From assembly GCA_016875875.1 (NCBI GenBank), contig VGOP01000009.1, forward strand, positions 1 through 64,000: 64,000 nt of DNA. The letters are read 5' to 3'. This DNA comes from Chloroflexota bacterium (GTDB taxonomy: Bacteria; Chloroflexota; Dehalococcoidia; GIF9; UBA5629). Position numbers and translations under genes: made by a program. The notes under the pieces are model-generated. The model had not been told where the DNA came from. It saw only the letters and a program-made list of their open reading frames with translations, and did no database searches. How positions within the stretch are numbered: the stretch's first letter is position 1; each line of letters begins with the position of its first letter. Shown here piece by piece: positions 43,649 through 52,890 of this stretch.

Positions 43649-44823
43649 TATTCTCTGACTCCTATAATCTCGAATTCATCAAGTTCACCTTGCTTCGCTT
43701 TATCCACCCCATGACGAATCACCTCTTCAAAACCTTGAGCGGAAATCTCTCTACCGCCGAGGCTGCCTACAAAACTTACAATTTTTGGCCTGGTTTTTAG
43801 CGGGTAAAGTGCTGCTTGTATTTCGGAGCAGACCGGTGGTGTGCCTCCCAGAGAAAGGGCTCGGTCAAGGATGATAAGCACTTGGGCTTTGCTTACAGCC
43901 TGACGAAGCTCTTCGGTGGGAAATGGCCGCCACAAGCGCAATCTTATTAGTCCCACCTTTTGACCCTCAGCCTGCATTTTATCAATAGCCATCATAGCTG
44001 TTTCACTGAAGCTCCCCATGCATAGCAGCAAAACGTCAGCATCTTCTGCCTTGTAACTCTCTACTGGTGAATAATGGCGTCCTGAGAGCTTGCTGAACTC
44101 TTGCCACACTCGGAGAATCACCTTCTTAGAGCTTCTTAGTGCGGCCTCATGTGCCTTCTTGGCCTCAGTGTAAATGAATGGGGGACCAAAGGCGCCTATG
44201 GTCACTGGCTTATCTGGATCGAGAGGATAGGGATGCCGGTATTCAGGAAGGAATTTATCTACAACTTCTTGCTCTAAAAATTCAACAGATTCGATTGTGT
44301 GGGAAACGTAAAATCCGTCAATATGGAACATTGTCGGTAGCAAGACAATTGGGTCTTCAGCAATACGAAAGGCACATAACGTTAAATCAAAGGCTTGTTG
44401 AGCATTTTCGGCGAATATCTGAATCCAACCGCAGTCCCGAGTCGCCATCGCGTCAGAATGATCTGTCCAGATGCTCAATGGTGCTGAGAGCGCCCTGTTG
44501 GCTACTGTCATAACTATTGGTAGCCGTAGCCCTGAGGCCACATAGAGTACCTCATGCATAAGCTCCAGTCCCTGACTGGCGGTAGCAGTAAAAGTTCTGG
44601 CACCTACAGCCGAAGTTCCCAGGCAGGCGCTCATTGCTGAATGTTCTGATTCCACTGGTATATATTCGGCATCTAGCTCACCGTTAGCTACAAATTCAGC
44701 TAGCCGCTCCACAATATGAGTCTGAGGTGTAATGGGATAGGCAGCTACAGCTTCGACGCGGGCTAGTTTGATAGCCTCGGCTATGGCGAAGGAGCCCTCC
44801 ATGCCTGTTCGCTTTATTGCCAT
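43648..44823 (-). CDS. porA: 2-oxoacid:ferredoxin oxidoreductase, alpha subunit
   Basis: 391 residues. AYPITPQTHIVERLAEF, ESEHSAMSACLGTSAVG, RTFTATASQGLELMHE and WTDHSDAMATRDCGWIQIF, all hallmarks of the pyrimidine-binding alpha subunit, plus a transketolase-C like domain. Works with PorB and the gamma-delta subunit. Two bases after porG. Confidence 0.94.
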   Translation of the reverse strand: MAIKRTGMEGSFAIAEAIKLARVEAVAAYPITPQTHIVERLAEFVANGELDAEYIPVESEHSAMSACLGTSAVGARTFTATASQGLELMHEVLYVASGLRLPIVMTVANRALSAPLSIWTDHSDAMATRDCGWIQIFAENAQQAFDLTLCAFRIAEDPIVLLPTMFHIDGFYVSHTIESVEFLEQEVVDKFLPEYRHPYPLDPDKPVTIGAFGPPFIYTEAKKAHEAALRSSKKVILRVWQEFSKLSGRHYSPVESYKAEDADVLLLCMGSFSETAMMAIDKMQAEGQKVGLIRLRLWRPFPTEELRQAVSKAQVLIILDRALSLGGTPPVCSEIQAALYPLKTRPKIVSFVGSLGGREISAQGFEEVIRHGVDKAKQGELDEFEIIGVRE

Positions 44824-44825
44824 CT

Positions 44826-45713
44826 CTATTCTTCCTCTACCATCTTTATGGCTTCAGTCCAGCACTCGCGGGCACAAATACCACATCCTTTGCAGTAGTA
44901 CAGATTGGCTTCGAAGTAGCCGTCTTCGTTTTGCCCGATACATCCTTCTGGGCAAAATAAATAGCAGATTCCACATTTGATGCATTTTTGATGGTCCAAT
45001 ACTGGACGTTCTGATTTCCAATCCCCAGTACGATATTGCTTAGCGTTCCCTGCCTCAGTAACAACACAGCCGGGCAATAATTCCTGCCAAGATGGAAATG
45101 TTTCTGTTTCGAACGTTTTACGTGGCTTTTCAACAATGCCACTAAGTTCAGCTATTTCAGTTTCTTCATAGGCTTTGCGACAGGCATCGATATTACCCTT
45201 AGCTCTAGCACCGAAACGCTCCTTTAGAGGCTCTGTTAGCGATTCTAGCTCGATTATACCTGTGGCCTTAACCAGTGCTCCGAGCATTGTCGTATTGACG
45301 ATTGGAACGCCAAGCATCTCCCGAGCAATGGAAGTGGCATTAACCACAGCTAATTTCCATGGACCATTCAGTTCTGATGTTATGTCAACTAATGTCTTTG
45401 TGGTGTTTATTATCAGCACACCGCCTTCCTTGAGTCCTGATGTGACATCTGTGATATAAATTAGGCCCGGATCCAAGATTACCACAATATCAGGATTTGT
45501 TACTGACACTCTGGCTCGAATCGGGTTAACATCGCTTACGCGATTGAAAACAAGCACCGGCGCTCCCCTTCTTTCCGGGCCAAAGCTAGGAAATGCCTGG
45601 GCGAATTTGCCTTCCTCTATAGCTGCCAGTGCTAATAGTTCAGCCGATGTTACTGCCCCTTGACCACCTCTCCCATGCCAACGGATCTCGATTGTTTTGT
45701 CTTTTTCCGTCAA
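44826..45713 (-). CDS. porG: 2-oxoacid:ferredoxin oxidoreductase, fused gamma-delta subunit
   Basis: 295 residues. Residues ~9-190 are the gamma domain (IRWHGRGGQGAVTSAELLA, FGPERRGAPVLVFNR). Residues ~235-290 are a ferredoxin-like delta domain with CIKCGICYLFCPEGCIG and CKGCGICARECWTEAI. Fusion of gamma and delta is common in bacteria. Start is TTG with GAGGAAA ahead. First coding gene after tRNA-Arg, with only 20 bases between them, so it is probably transcribed together with the tRNA. Confidence 0.93.
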   Translation of the reverse strand: MTEKDKTIEIRWHGRGGQGAVTSAELLALAAIEEGKFAQAFPSFGPERRGAPVLVFNRVSDVNPIRARVSVTNPDIVVILDPGLIYITDVTSGLKEGGVLIINTTKTLVDITSELNGPWKLAVVNATSIAREMLGVPIVNTTMLGALVKATGIIELESLTEPLKERFGARAKGNIDACRKAYEETEIAELSGIVEKPRKTFETETFPSWQELLPGCVVTEAGNAKQYRTGDWKSERPVLDHQKCIKCGICYLFCPEGCIGQNEDGYFEANLYYCKGCGICARECWTEAIKMVEEE

Positions 45714-45733
45714 CTTGCTATATTTCCTCGAAG

Positions 45734-45805
<72 letters not shown>

Positions 45806-45812
45806 TTTGGTT

Positions 45813-45841
45813 ATTTTACCTAGTATTGTGTTATTTGACAA
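45813..45841 (-). promoter_or_regulatory. Promoter of tRNA-Arg and probably the por operon
   Basis: Minus strand: TTGTCA (45841-45836), 17-base spacer, TAAAAT (45818-45813). It is the last promoter before porG, with the tRNA between. Confidence 0.65.
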
Positions 45842-45865
45842 ACTTACCAAAGGCAAACTACATAC

Positions 45866-47161
45866 TCACTCATCTTGCTGTAATGGCTTGTCTGCGCCTG
45901 TGACTGGTTCTGACTGCTTCTTAAAAAATGGCTTGAGCATTGCTGGTGTTATAAGTGTTGTGACCACGCTGACCGCAACTGCGGCACCGAATAGGTCTCG
46001 GCTTATGGCTCCAGCCAGAAGCCCAGCACCCGCAATAATCAAACCTACCTCACCTCTTGGTACCATTCCTATACCAACTATCATGCTCTCAGTATGGGAC
46101 ATCTTGCCTGCAAATCGGGCTGGAATATAGCAACCAGCTATTTTCCCAAGTACAGCGGCTATTGTCAAAATGACTGCTATTATGGCTCCACCCCAGAGCA
46201 GTCGTGTGTCAACTTGCATGCCCAGGTAACAGAAGAAGAAAGGCGCCAGAAAGAGCATTATCGGTCTGGTTTTATCTAAAATGTCCTCTCTTTCATCAGT
46301 GGCGGCAAACATAAGCCCAGCCACATAGGCGCCTACCACGGGATGCAAGCCAACCAACGTAACCAGGTAAGCTATGATAAAGCCGATGATAAGTGCAAAA
46401 ATGGGTATTGTCCCCGATTTTCTGAAAGGATTAAGAAGGAAACGTGATATATATTTGTTGAGCTTTACGCCGATGATTAACAAGGCAAACCAAACGGCAA
46501 GGCCAATGGCAAGGATTTTAAGGGCATCTAAGCTGGCATGAATCATGTTTAGCTCACCGCCAGCTTTTACTGCGGAGCTTATGCCAACGACAATTGATAG
46601 AATAACTATGCCGATTATATCGTCGATCACAGCTCCAACCAGTATGGTTGCTCCCGCTTGTGTCTGGAGTTTGCCCATCCCCATTAGTATCCTTATTGTG
46701 ACTCCAATGCTAGTAGCTGTTAATGCTGCTCCCATGAACAGCCAGCCAGCTATTCCTGCTTCAGGGGCTAGCCACATGGTGATGAAATAGCCAAAGGTAA
46801 ATGGAAGAATAACGCCACCGACAGCTACTAGAGCGCCGGTTATTCCTTGCTTCAAGAAAGCACCGACATCAGTTTCGACACCAGCAACAAAAAGCAAAAC
46901 AACGATGGCTATCTGGGAGATTATCTCCATTACGTTAAATTCATGGAGGCCGAAAGCACCTTGGATAGTAGCAAAATGCAGGATGATCGGGTCATGGATA
47001 AGTCCACCCAAGGCAAATGGTGAAATAATAATTCCTGCAACCAATTCGCCTAAAACTGGTGGTTGCTTTAAATAGCGCTCAAATAGTTCGCCGCCTATCC
47101 TGGCTGCCAGCAGAATCAAGCCAAAGGTCAGTATAAATTTAAAATATATCTCGATTTCCAT
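45866..47161 (-). CDS. Cation:proton antiporter (CPA2 family)
   Basis: 431 residues with about 12 hydrophobic segments. CPA2 signatures: ELFERYLKQPPVLGELVAG near the start, VLLFVAGVETDVGAF, AALTATSIGVTIRIL, VIDDIIGIVILSIV with the transport Asp pair, and HPVVGAYVAGLMFA. Exchanges Na+ or K+ for H+ across the cytoplasmic membrane. No TrkA-N regulatory domain follows, so it is likely an NapA/KefB-like core. Same strand as the sodium-pump subunits, suggesting a sodium circuit. Confidence 0.92.
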   Translation of the reverse strand: MEIEIYFKFILTFGLILLAARIGGELFERYLKQPPVLGELVAGIIISPFALGGLIHDPIILHFATIQGAFGLHEFNVMEIISQIAIVVLLFVAGVETDVGAFLKQGITGALVAVGGVILPFTFGYFITMWLAPEAGIAGWLFMGAALTATSIGVTIRILMGMGKLQTQAGATILVGAVIDDIIGIVILSIVVGISSAVKAGGELNMIHASLDALKILAIGLAVWFALLIIGVKLNKYISRFLLNPFRKSGTIPIFALIIGFIIAYLVTLVGLHPVVGAYVAGLMFAATDEREDILDKTRPIMLFLAPFFFCYLGMQVDTRLLWGGAIIAVILTIAAVLGKIAGCYIPARFAGKMSHTESMIVGIGMVPRGEVGLIIAGAGLLAGAISRDLFGAAVAVSVVTTLITPAMLKPFFKKQSEPVTGADKPLQQDE

Positions 47162-47274
47162 CTACGAAAGACCCGTAGTTAAAGACATAAATCATGTAAA
47201 GTTTACCACATTTGGGTTTATGTCGAGAATGAAGCCTACTGGTTTTAAGGACTGTTATCGCAGAGGGTAAATGG

Positions 47275-50001
47275 TCAACCGGTGGGTTCTGGAACCAGTC
47301 CTTTGGATTTTAGCCGTGAACTGATAAGCTTGTAGATTTCGGCGGCAATGAAAATGGTTGAGGCTGAGAGTATGGCTATTACCCAATCTGTCAGAGTTAA
47401 GGCATAGGTATTGAATGGGCCTTGGAGAATGGGTAGGTAAATTACTAGGCCGAGCATTATACATTCCCAACCTATTGCTAACAATAACCACTTGTTAGCA
47501 AATGGACCAATCTTGAATAAAGAGTGTTCCAATGAGCGACAGTTAAAAGCGTTGAAAAACTGAACGAGGATCAGGGTAACGAAGCACATGCTTTGGGCCT
47601 CAAGGTGGTCGTTCCTTGCATTCCATGCCCAGAGGAAGACCGCTAAAGTTACCAAGGCAGTCCAGACTCCCGCACCGGTCAGGTATCTGAGCACAGGTGC
47701 TGTGAAGATAGTCTGATGGCGAGGACGGGGCTTATGCCTCATTATATCTGGGTCAGGAGGATCCATAGACAGAGCTATAGCTGGCAGGCCATCGGTTGCC
47801 AGATTAACATATAAGATTTGAATAGCAATAAGCGGTATAACCCCAGCCGGCAATCCAATAAGTGGGCCAAAGAGAATGGCTGTTGCCATGAGCAATATCT
47901 CACCAAAATTGCATGAGAGGAGATAGACTAGATACTTCTTGATGTTTCCGAAGATGCCCCTACCCTCCTCTACGGCAGATACGATGGAGGCAAAGTTATC
48001 ATCAGTAAGTATCATATCGGCTGCTTCTTTAGTAACGTCGGTGCCGGTAATACCCATAGCCACACCGATGTCAGCCTTTTTGAGTGCCGGGGCATCGTTT
48101 ACTCCATCCCCTGTCATTGCTACTACATGCCCCCTTTTGGTTAAAGCCTCCACCACGCGGAGTTTATGGGCAGGAGAAACGCGGGCATAGACTTCTATTT
48201 TCTCCACCAAGGCTTCAAATTCCTTGTCGCTCAGATTATCAATATCAGCGCCAGTGAGGGCAACACCTGCTTTGAGTATGCCTAGTTCCTTGGCAATGGC
48301 AACCGCAGTTAGCTTATGGTCACCGGTTATCATTACTGACCTGATACCTGCCTGGTCACAGAGCTTTACCGCTTCTTTAACTTCTTCACGAGGCGGGTCG
48401 ATCATACCAGCAAGGCCAACGAAAACCATGTCTCGCTCTATCGTCTCGGTTGTATTAGCGGTATCAGGAAGTCGTTTATATGCTACCCCCAAAATACGGA
48501 GAGCATCACCAGCCATTTCATGGGACACGGACAGAATATTGTTCCTATCATTATCGCTTAATTTTGGTTCCTGTTCATTCCGGTAAATATGGCTGCAAGA
48601 ACTTAAGATTACCTCTGGTGCCCCTTTGGAGTAGGCGATCTTACCTTGTGGTGCTTGATGCACAGTGGTCATCCTCTTCGTCTCGGAGGAGAAAGGAATT
48701 TCGTGGATGCGGGGGAATTGGCCCTGAAGTTTCTCTTGCCACAAATCGGCCTTAGCTGCTGTTACTACCAAAGCGCCTTCGGTAGGGTCGCCTTTGATTC
48801 CCCAGACGCCATCGGCAGAGGAAAGAGACGTATCATTGCACAGGCTACCTATCTGGAGCAGCATTTGTAGGGCAGTGTCTTTTTCAGCGTTTATGGTTTT
48901 GCCGTCAAAATGAAACTCACCTTTAGGTTCATAGCCAACTCCAGTGACATCAATCAGCTTGCCATCCACATAGATGCGGCGTATCGTCATCTGATCCTGG
49001 GTTAGCGTGCCTGTCTTGTCTGAACAAATAAATGTGGTACAACCGAGGGTCTCTACCGCCGGTAGCTTTCTAATGAGGGCATGTCGCCGTACCATCTTCT
49101 GAACGCCGAGAGCCAGTGAGATGGTGACTACAGCAGGTAAGGCTTCGGGAACAGCAGCTACTGCCAGGCTCACTCCCCAGATGAGCATTTCCAAAATCTC
49201 ATGTCCTCTCAAAACTCCAATTCCGGCGAGAATGAAACAAAGGGCTAGTGCGCCGATGGCAATTAACTTTCCCAACTTGTCAAGGTTAACCTGGAGGGGT
49301 GTCTGCTCCTTCTTGACCTCTTGGAGCATGGTAGCTATCTTGCCAAACTCCGTAGCCATGCCGGTAGCGGTGATAATCGCTGTACCCCTACCATAAACGG
49401 CGGCTGTTCCCATGAAGACCATGTTCTTTCTGTCACCAATGCTGATTTCTCCCGGCAATACCTTAGCTATCTTTTCCACGGGAACCGATTCCCCGGTTAG
49501 GGAGGCTTCATCTGCCTTTAGATTGATCGCTTCAATCAGGCGTGCGTCTGCTGGTATTCGGTCACCGGTTCTGAGGATGATTATGTCCCCGGGGACTAGC
49601 TCTCGAGAGGGTATTTCCACCTCTTTCCCATTTCTTAGCACTGATGCCATAGGCGCTGCCATTTTCTTCAGGGCTTCCATAGCTCGTTCAGCCCTGTATT
49701 CCTGGATAAAGCCAAGGCCAGCAGCGAAAACGACGATAACAAAAATGACAATGGCATCAGCCACCTCGCCCACGACAGCTGACAGGACTACTGCAACAAG
49801 GAGGATAATAATCAGGAAATTTTTGAATTGCTCTAGGAAAATTTTCCAGGGTGAGACCTTCTCCCCTGCAGTCAGCTCATTATGACCAAACTGAGCCAGG
49901 CGGTGTTGAGCTTCTTCTTCACTCAAGCCATCACGCTTAGAACTCAAAGAGTCTAAGACTTCTGGTACCTCTAAATTATGCCAGTTCTTATTGAGTTGCA
50001 T
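47275..50001 (-). CDS. P-type (P2A-like) calcium-transporting ATPase
   Basis: 908 residues. Phosphorylation site DKTGTLT, actuator TGES in DEASLTGESVPVEK, MTGDGVNDAPALKKADIGVAM, and membrane helix 4 with PEALP; helix 6 reads NLATDGLPAIALSMDPPD. N-terminal cation-ATPase domain (residues 1-75) and a long C-terminal cation-ATPase domain. The pattern is that of SERCA/PMR1-like Ca2+ pumps rather than Na/K pumps; ion choice is inferred. RBS AAGGAGG is excellent. Confidence 0.9.
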   Translation of the reverse strand: MQLNKNWHNLEVPEVLDSLSSKRDGLSEEEAQHRLAQFGHNELTAGEKVSPWKIFLEQFKNFLIIILLVAVVLSAVVGEVADAIVIFVIVVFAAGLGFIQEYRAERAMEALKKMAAPMASVLRNGKEVEIPSRELVPGDIIILRTGDRIPADARLIEAINLKADEASLTGESVPVEKIAKVLPGEISIGDRKNMVFMGTAAVYGRGTAIITATGMATEFGKIATMLQEVKKEQTPLQVNLDKLGKLIAIGALALCFILAGIGVLRGHEILEMLIWGVSLAVAAVPEALPAVVTISLALGVQKMVRRHALIRKLPAVETLGCTTFICSDKTGTLTQDQMTIRRIYVDGKLIDVTGVGYEPKGEFHFDGKTINAEKDTALQMLLQIGSLCNDTSLSSADGVWGIKGDPTEGALVVTAAKADLWQEKLQGQFPRIHEIPFSSETKRMTTVHQAPQGKIAYSKGAPEVILSSCSHIYRNEQEPKLSDNDRNNILSVSHEMAGDALRILGVAYKRLPDTANTTETIERDMVFVGLAGMIDPPREEVKEAVKLCDQAGIRSVMITGDHKLTAVAIAKELGILKAGVALTGADIDNLSDKEFEALVEKIEVYARVSPAHKLRVVEALTKRGHVVAMTGDGVNDAPALKKADIGVAMGITGTDVTKEAADMILTDDNFASIVSAVEEGRGIFGNIKKYLVYLLSCNFGEILLMATAILFGPLIGLPAGVIPLIAIQILYVNLATDGLPAIALSMDPPDPDIMRHKPRPRHQTIFTAPVLRYLTGAGVWTALVTLAVFLWAWNARNDHLEAQSMCFVTLILVQFFNAFNCRSLEHSLFKIGPFANKWLLLAIGWECIMLGLVIYLPILQGPFNTYALTLTDWVIAILSASTIFIAAEIYKLISSRLKSKGLVPEPTG

Positions 50002-50043
50002 GATAATTATCCTCCTTGTTGCAGTATTTATTCAAGATCGGAA

Positions 50044-51186
50044 TTAGCTGAACATGGGTATTAGCATTAGCATGGCGCCACCAGCTACTACCGAGGCGAT
50101 TTGACCAGCAGTATTAGCTCCAACAGCATGCATCAGCAGATGGTTGTGGGGATTCTCTTGAAGACCCATCTTTTGGACTACCCTGGCTGACATGGGGAAA
50201 GCTGATATTCCTGCAGCGCCGATCAAAGGGTTAACCTTCTTGCCGGACAGAAGATACATTGTCTTCCCCAAAATGACGCCAGCAGCAGTATCTAATGCAA
50301 AGGCAACTATTCCCATGACGAAGATAAGTATTGTCTCTGGCTTGAGGAACTCGGAAGCTATCATCATCCCACCCACTGTGAGGCCTAACAGGATGGTAAC
50401 AATGTTGGTCAATTCGTTCTGAGCTGTCGCAGAAAGCCTTTCAACCACTCCACACTCCCGAAGTACATTGCCGAACATAAGACAGCCAATAAGTGGTGTA
50501 GCTTTTGGTGCTATTAATCCCACTATCAATACAGTAGCTATAGGGAAGATGATTTTTGTCCTTCGCGACACTGCTCCTACTTTGATAGGCATTTCCACTA
50601 GGCGTTCCTCTTTGGTAGTCAGCCATCTCATTATCGGCGGCTGGATAATGGGCACCAATGCCATATAGGAATAAGCTGCCACCACAATAGCTGCGGCATA
50701 CTTAGATTCCAGTATGGAAGACACATAAATTGAAGTTGGACCATCGGCCGAGCCGATTATACCGATAGAGGCTGCGTCTTTCAGGCTGAAGTTCATGATG
50801 TGAAGCCAACCATCACCGAGGAGATAGGCCAGGAAAAAGGTGCCGAAGATGCCGAACTGGGCTGCAGCGCCGAGAAAGATAGTGTGTGGTCTTTCTAGGA
50901 AGGGGCCGAAATCAATCATAGCTCCTATGCCAATAAAAATAAGAAGGGGAAAGAGCTCAGTTTTGATCCCAGCTTGTCTCAAAACAGCAAAAAGCCCGCC
51001 TTCATCAACTAATCCAGCAAGAGGTATGTTAGCTAGCATAATTCCGGTGCCAATGGGTATCAGTATAACCGGCTCTACGTTCCTGGCGGTGCCCAGGTAG
51101 ATGAGAAACCCACCGACAGCCAGCATCACGACTATTTGCCAGTTGAGGTTGAGGAAGCCCACAAATTCACTTACAGGTATGTCCAT
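50044..51186 (-). CDS. oadB: Na+-translocating decarboxylase, beta subunit
   Basis: 380 residues, about ten hydrophobic segments. ELFPLLIFIGIGAMIDFGPFL, IIGSADGPTSIYVSSIL (the conserved Asp region), FGNVLRECGVVERLS and FLKPETILIFVMGI are typical of OadB/GcdB/MmdB. Couples decarboxylation of a biotin-linked acid to Na+ export. The alpha (carboxyltransferase) and biotin genes are not in the window. Three bases after the gamma subunit. Confidence 0.95.
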   Translation of the reverse strand: MDIPVSEFVGFLNLNWQIVVMLAVGGFLIYLGTARNVEPVILIPIGTGIMLANIPLAGLVDEGGLFAVLRQAGIKTELFPLLIFIGIGAMIDFGPFLERPHTIFLGAAAQFGIFGTFFLAYLLGDGWLHIMNFSLKDAASIGIIGSADGPTSIYVSSILESKYAAAIVVAAYSYMALVPIIQPPIMRWLTTKEERLVEMPIKVGAVSRRTKIIFPIATVLIVGLIAPKATPLIGCLMFGNVLRECGVVERLSATAQNELTNIVTILLGLTVGGMMIASEFLKPETILIFVMGIVAFALDTAAGVILGKTMYLLSGKKVNPLIGAAGISAFPMSARVVQKMGLQENPHNHLLMHAVGANTAGQIASVVAGGAMLMLIPMFS

Positions 51187-51189
51187 TCC

Positions 51190-51309
51190 TTACTCTTCCT
51201 TATTGGGCTTCAGGAATTTATTCAGCAAGGTCATCATGCCAAGCAGTATTCCCAGCACAGCAAAGATAATTGCCATTCCCAGAAGAACTATCCACAACGC
51301 ATCTAGCAT
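51190..51309 (-). CDS. oadG: Na+-translocating decarboxylase, minimal gamma subunit (OadG-like)
   Basis: 39 residues: one membrane helix GMAIIFAVLGILLGMMTLL flanked by a short N-terminus and a charged tail NKFLKPNKEE. GAGG lies ~9 bases before the ATG. OadG/MmdD proteins are one-helix assembly subunits of ~80 residues with a longer tail; this one is near the minimum. Its position directly before oadB on the same strand, with a 3-base gap, supports the call. Confidence 0.7.
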   Translation of the reverse strand: MLDALWIVLLGMAIIFAVLGILLGMMTLLNKFLKPNKEE

Positions 51310-51446
51310 TTCAAGGCCTCAAATTTTGGTGTCTTAATTCCCTTGCAAAAACGCTCAATTGGTATATGGTAAGGTGGAATCATATCATAGCTTGCTTTTC
51401 CTTGTAAACCTATCCTCGACAGTATGTTAAAGCTGCGTGCTAAACT

Positions 51447-51474
51447 TTGCCACCAAACGCAGGAATTGTATAAT
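51447..51474 (+). promoter_or_regulatory. Promoter of the tRNA-Ser pair
   Basis: TTGCCA at 51447-51452, 16-base spacer, TATAAT at 51469-51474. The first tRNA starts 13 bases later. Confidence 0.7.
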
Positions 51475-51486
51475 GTTAGCAGCTGC

Positions 51487-51573
51487 GGAGAGGTGTCCGA
51501 GTGGTTTATGGTGCCGCTCTCGAAAAGCGGTGGGCGATGAGCCTCGTGGGTTCGAATCCCACCCTCTCCGCCA
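51487..51573 (+). tRNA. tRNA-Ser (anticodon CGA)
   Basis: Acceptor GGAGAGG pairs with CCTCTCC; discriminator G; CCA encoded. Anticodon loop CTCGAAA gives CGA. Long variable arm typical of serine. Promoter just upstream. Confidence 0.97.
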
Positions 51574-51580
51574 GCCTCAT

Positions 51581-51670
<90 letters not shown>

Positions 51671-51745
51671 TTTACACTTCAATGTTTTCCCATTAACCTT
51701 GACAATAGCCTTGTCAACTGCCCGTTTGTTTGCCTATATTGCCTA

Positions 51746-51754
51746 TGCTACAAT
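51746..51754 (+). promoter_or_regulatory. Extended -10 promoter of dprA
   Basis: TGCTACAAT, with TTGTTT at 51726-51731 17 bases upstream as a weak -35. The ATG at 51767 is only 13 bases past the -10, giving a leader of about six bases. Confidence 0.5.
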
Positions 51755-51766
51755 GTTTCAACTCAG

Positions 51767-52888
51767 ATGACGACTGAAGATGGGCTGAAATATTGGGTAG
51801 GCTTTTCCAAGGTGCCAGGTATCGGGCGAGTGAAAATCTCCCAACTACTGGAGCATTTCACTACTCTTGAGCATGCCTGGAAAGCCTCGGCTGGTGAACT
51901 GAAAAGAGCCGGACTTGATTCAAAAACTGTAGATAATATCGTGAATTTGAGGCTCAGGATTTCGCCAGATGCTGAAATGGACAGCCTGAAGCAATATAAG
52001 GTGAAAGTACTTACCTGTGATTCTTCGGCCTATCCCCAAAGGCTCAAGGAAATTTACGATTTCCCACCGGTGCTTTATGTCAGGGGCGATCTGTTGTCTG
52101 AGGATGAATGTTGCCTAGCTGTAGTCGGCACCCGTCGAGCTACAGTCTACGGGCGTCAGGTGACCGAGGAGATCGTCAGTGACCTGGCTCGGAGTGGAAT
52201 CACTATCGTTAGTGGTCTAGCTAAAGGAATTGATTCTGTAGCCCACCGTGCTGCGCTGCAAGTAAGTGCCAGAACTATTGCTGTTTTCGCTTGTGGGCTG
52301 GACATCGTTTACCCGGCAGAAAATGCCAAGCTAGCCCGCGAGATTATGGAGCACGGCGCCTTGATGAGCGAATATCCACTGGGCACCAAGCCTAAAGCTG
52401 ATAATTTCCCCAGACGCAACCGGATTATGAGCGGATTGAGCTTTGGTGTACTGGTGGTGGAGGCTGGCGAGAGCAGTGGGGCTTTAATTACGGCTAATCA
52501 GGCGCTGGAGCAAAACCGGGAGGTCTTTGCCGTCCCGGGCAGTATTCTATCTCCCGCCAGCAGAGGGACGAATCATTTAATTCAAGAGGGGGCAAAACTG
52601 GTTCGGAATTATGTTGATATTTTAGAGGAGCTTAATCTGGCCATTATGGCACAGCAACTGGAGATGAAGGAGCTTCTACCTGTTGATGAGACTGAAGCAT
52701 TATTGCTAAAGCAACTGAGCCGTGAGCCGACCCATATCGATGAGATTTGTCGTAATAGTAGTCTGGCAGCAGCTCTAGTTAGCAGCGCTCTAACCATGAT
52801 GGAACTTAAAGGAATGGTGAAGCAGATTGGTGGTATGAACTATGTGCTGGCTAGAGAGATGAGAGAAGAATACCAAACGGCAAGGTAA
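51767..52888 (+). CDS. dprA: DNA processing protein DprA
   Basis: 373 residues from the ATG at 51767; a longer frame runs back through both tRNA genes and cannot be real. N-terminal SAM-like domain (KVPGIGRVKISQLL), then the Rossmann DprA core: VGTRRATVYGRQV, SGLAKGIDSVAHRAAL, FACGLDIVYPAEN, SEYPLGTKP and RNRIMSGLS. C-terminal winged-helix part. Loads RecA onto incoming single-stranded DNA in transformation. Two bases before topA, a pairing common in bacteria. Confidence 0.96.
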   Translation: MTTEDGLKYWVGFSKVPGIGRVKISQLLEHFTTLEHAWKASAGELKRAGLDSKTVDNIVNLRLRISPDAEMDSLKQYKVKVLTCDSSAYPQRLKEIYDFPPVLYVRGDLLSEDECCLAVVGTRRATVYGRQVTEEIVSDLARSGITIVSGLAKGIDSVAHRAALQVSARTIAVFACGLDIVYPAENAKLAREIMEHGALMSEYPLGTKPKADNFPRRNRIMSGLSFGVLVVEAGESSGALITANQALEQNREVFAVPGSILSPASRGTNHLIQEGAKLVRNYVDILEELNLAIMAQQLEMKELLPVDETEALLLKQLSREPTHIDEICRNSSLAAALVSSALTMMELKGMVKQIGGMNYVLAREMREEYQTAR

Positions 52889-52890
52889 TT

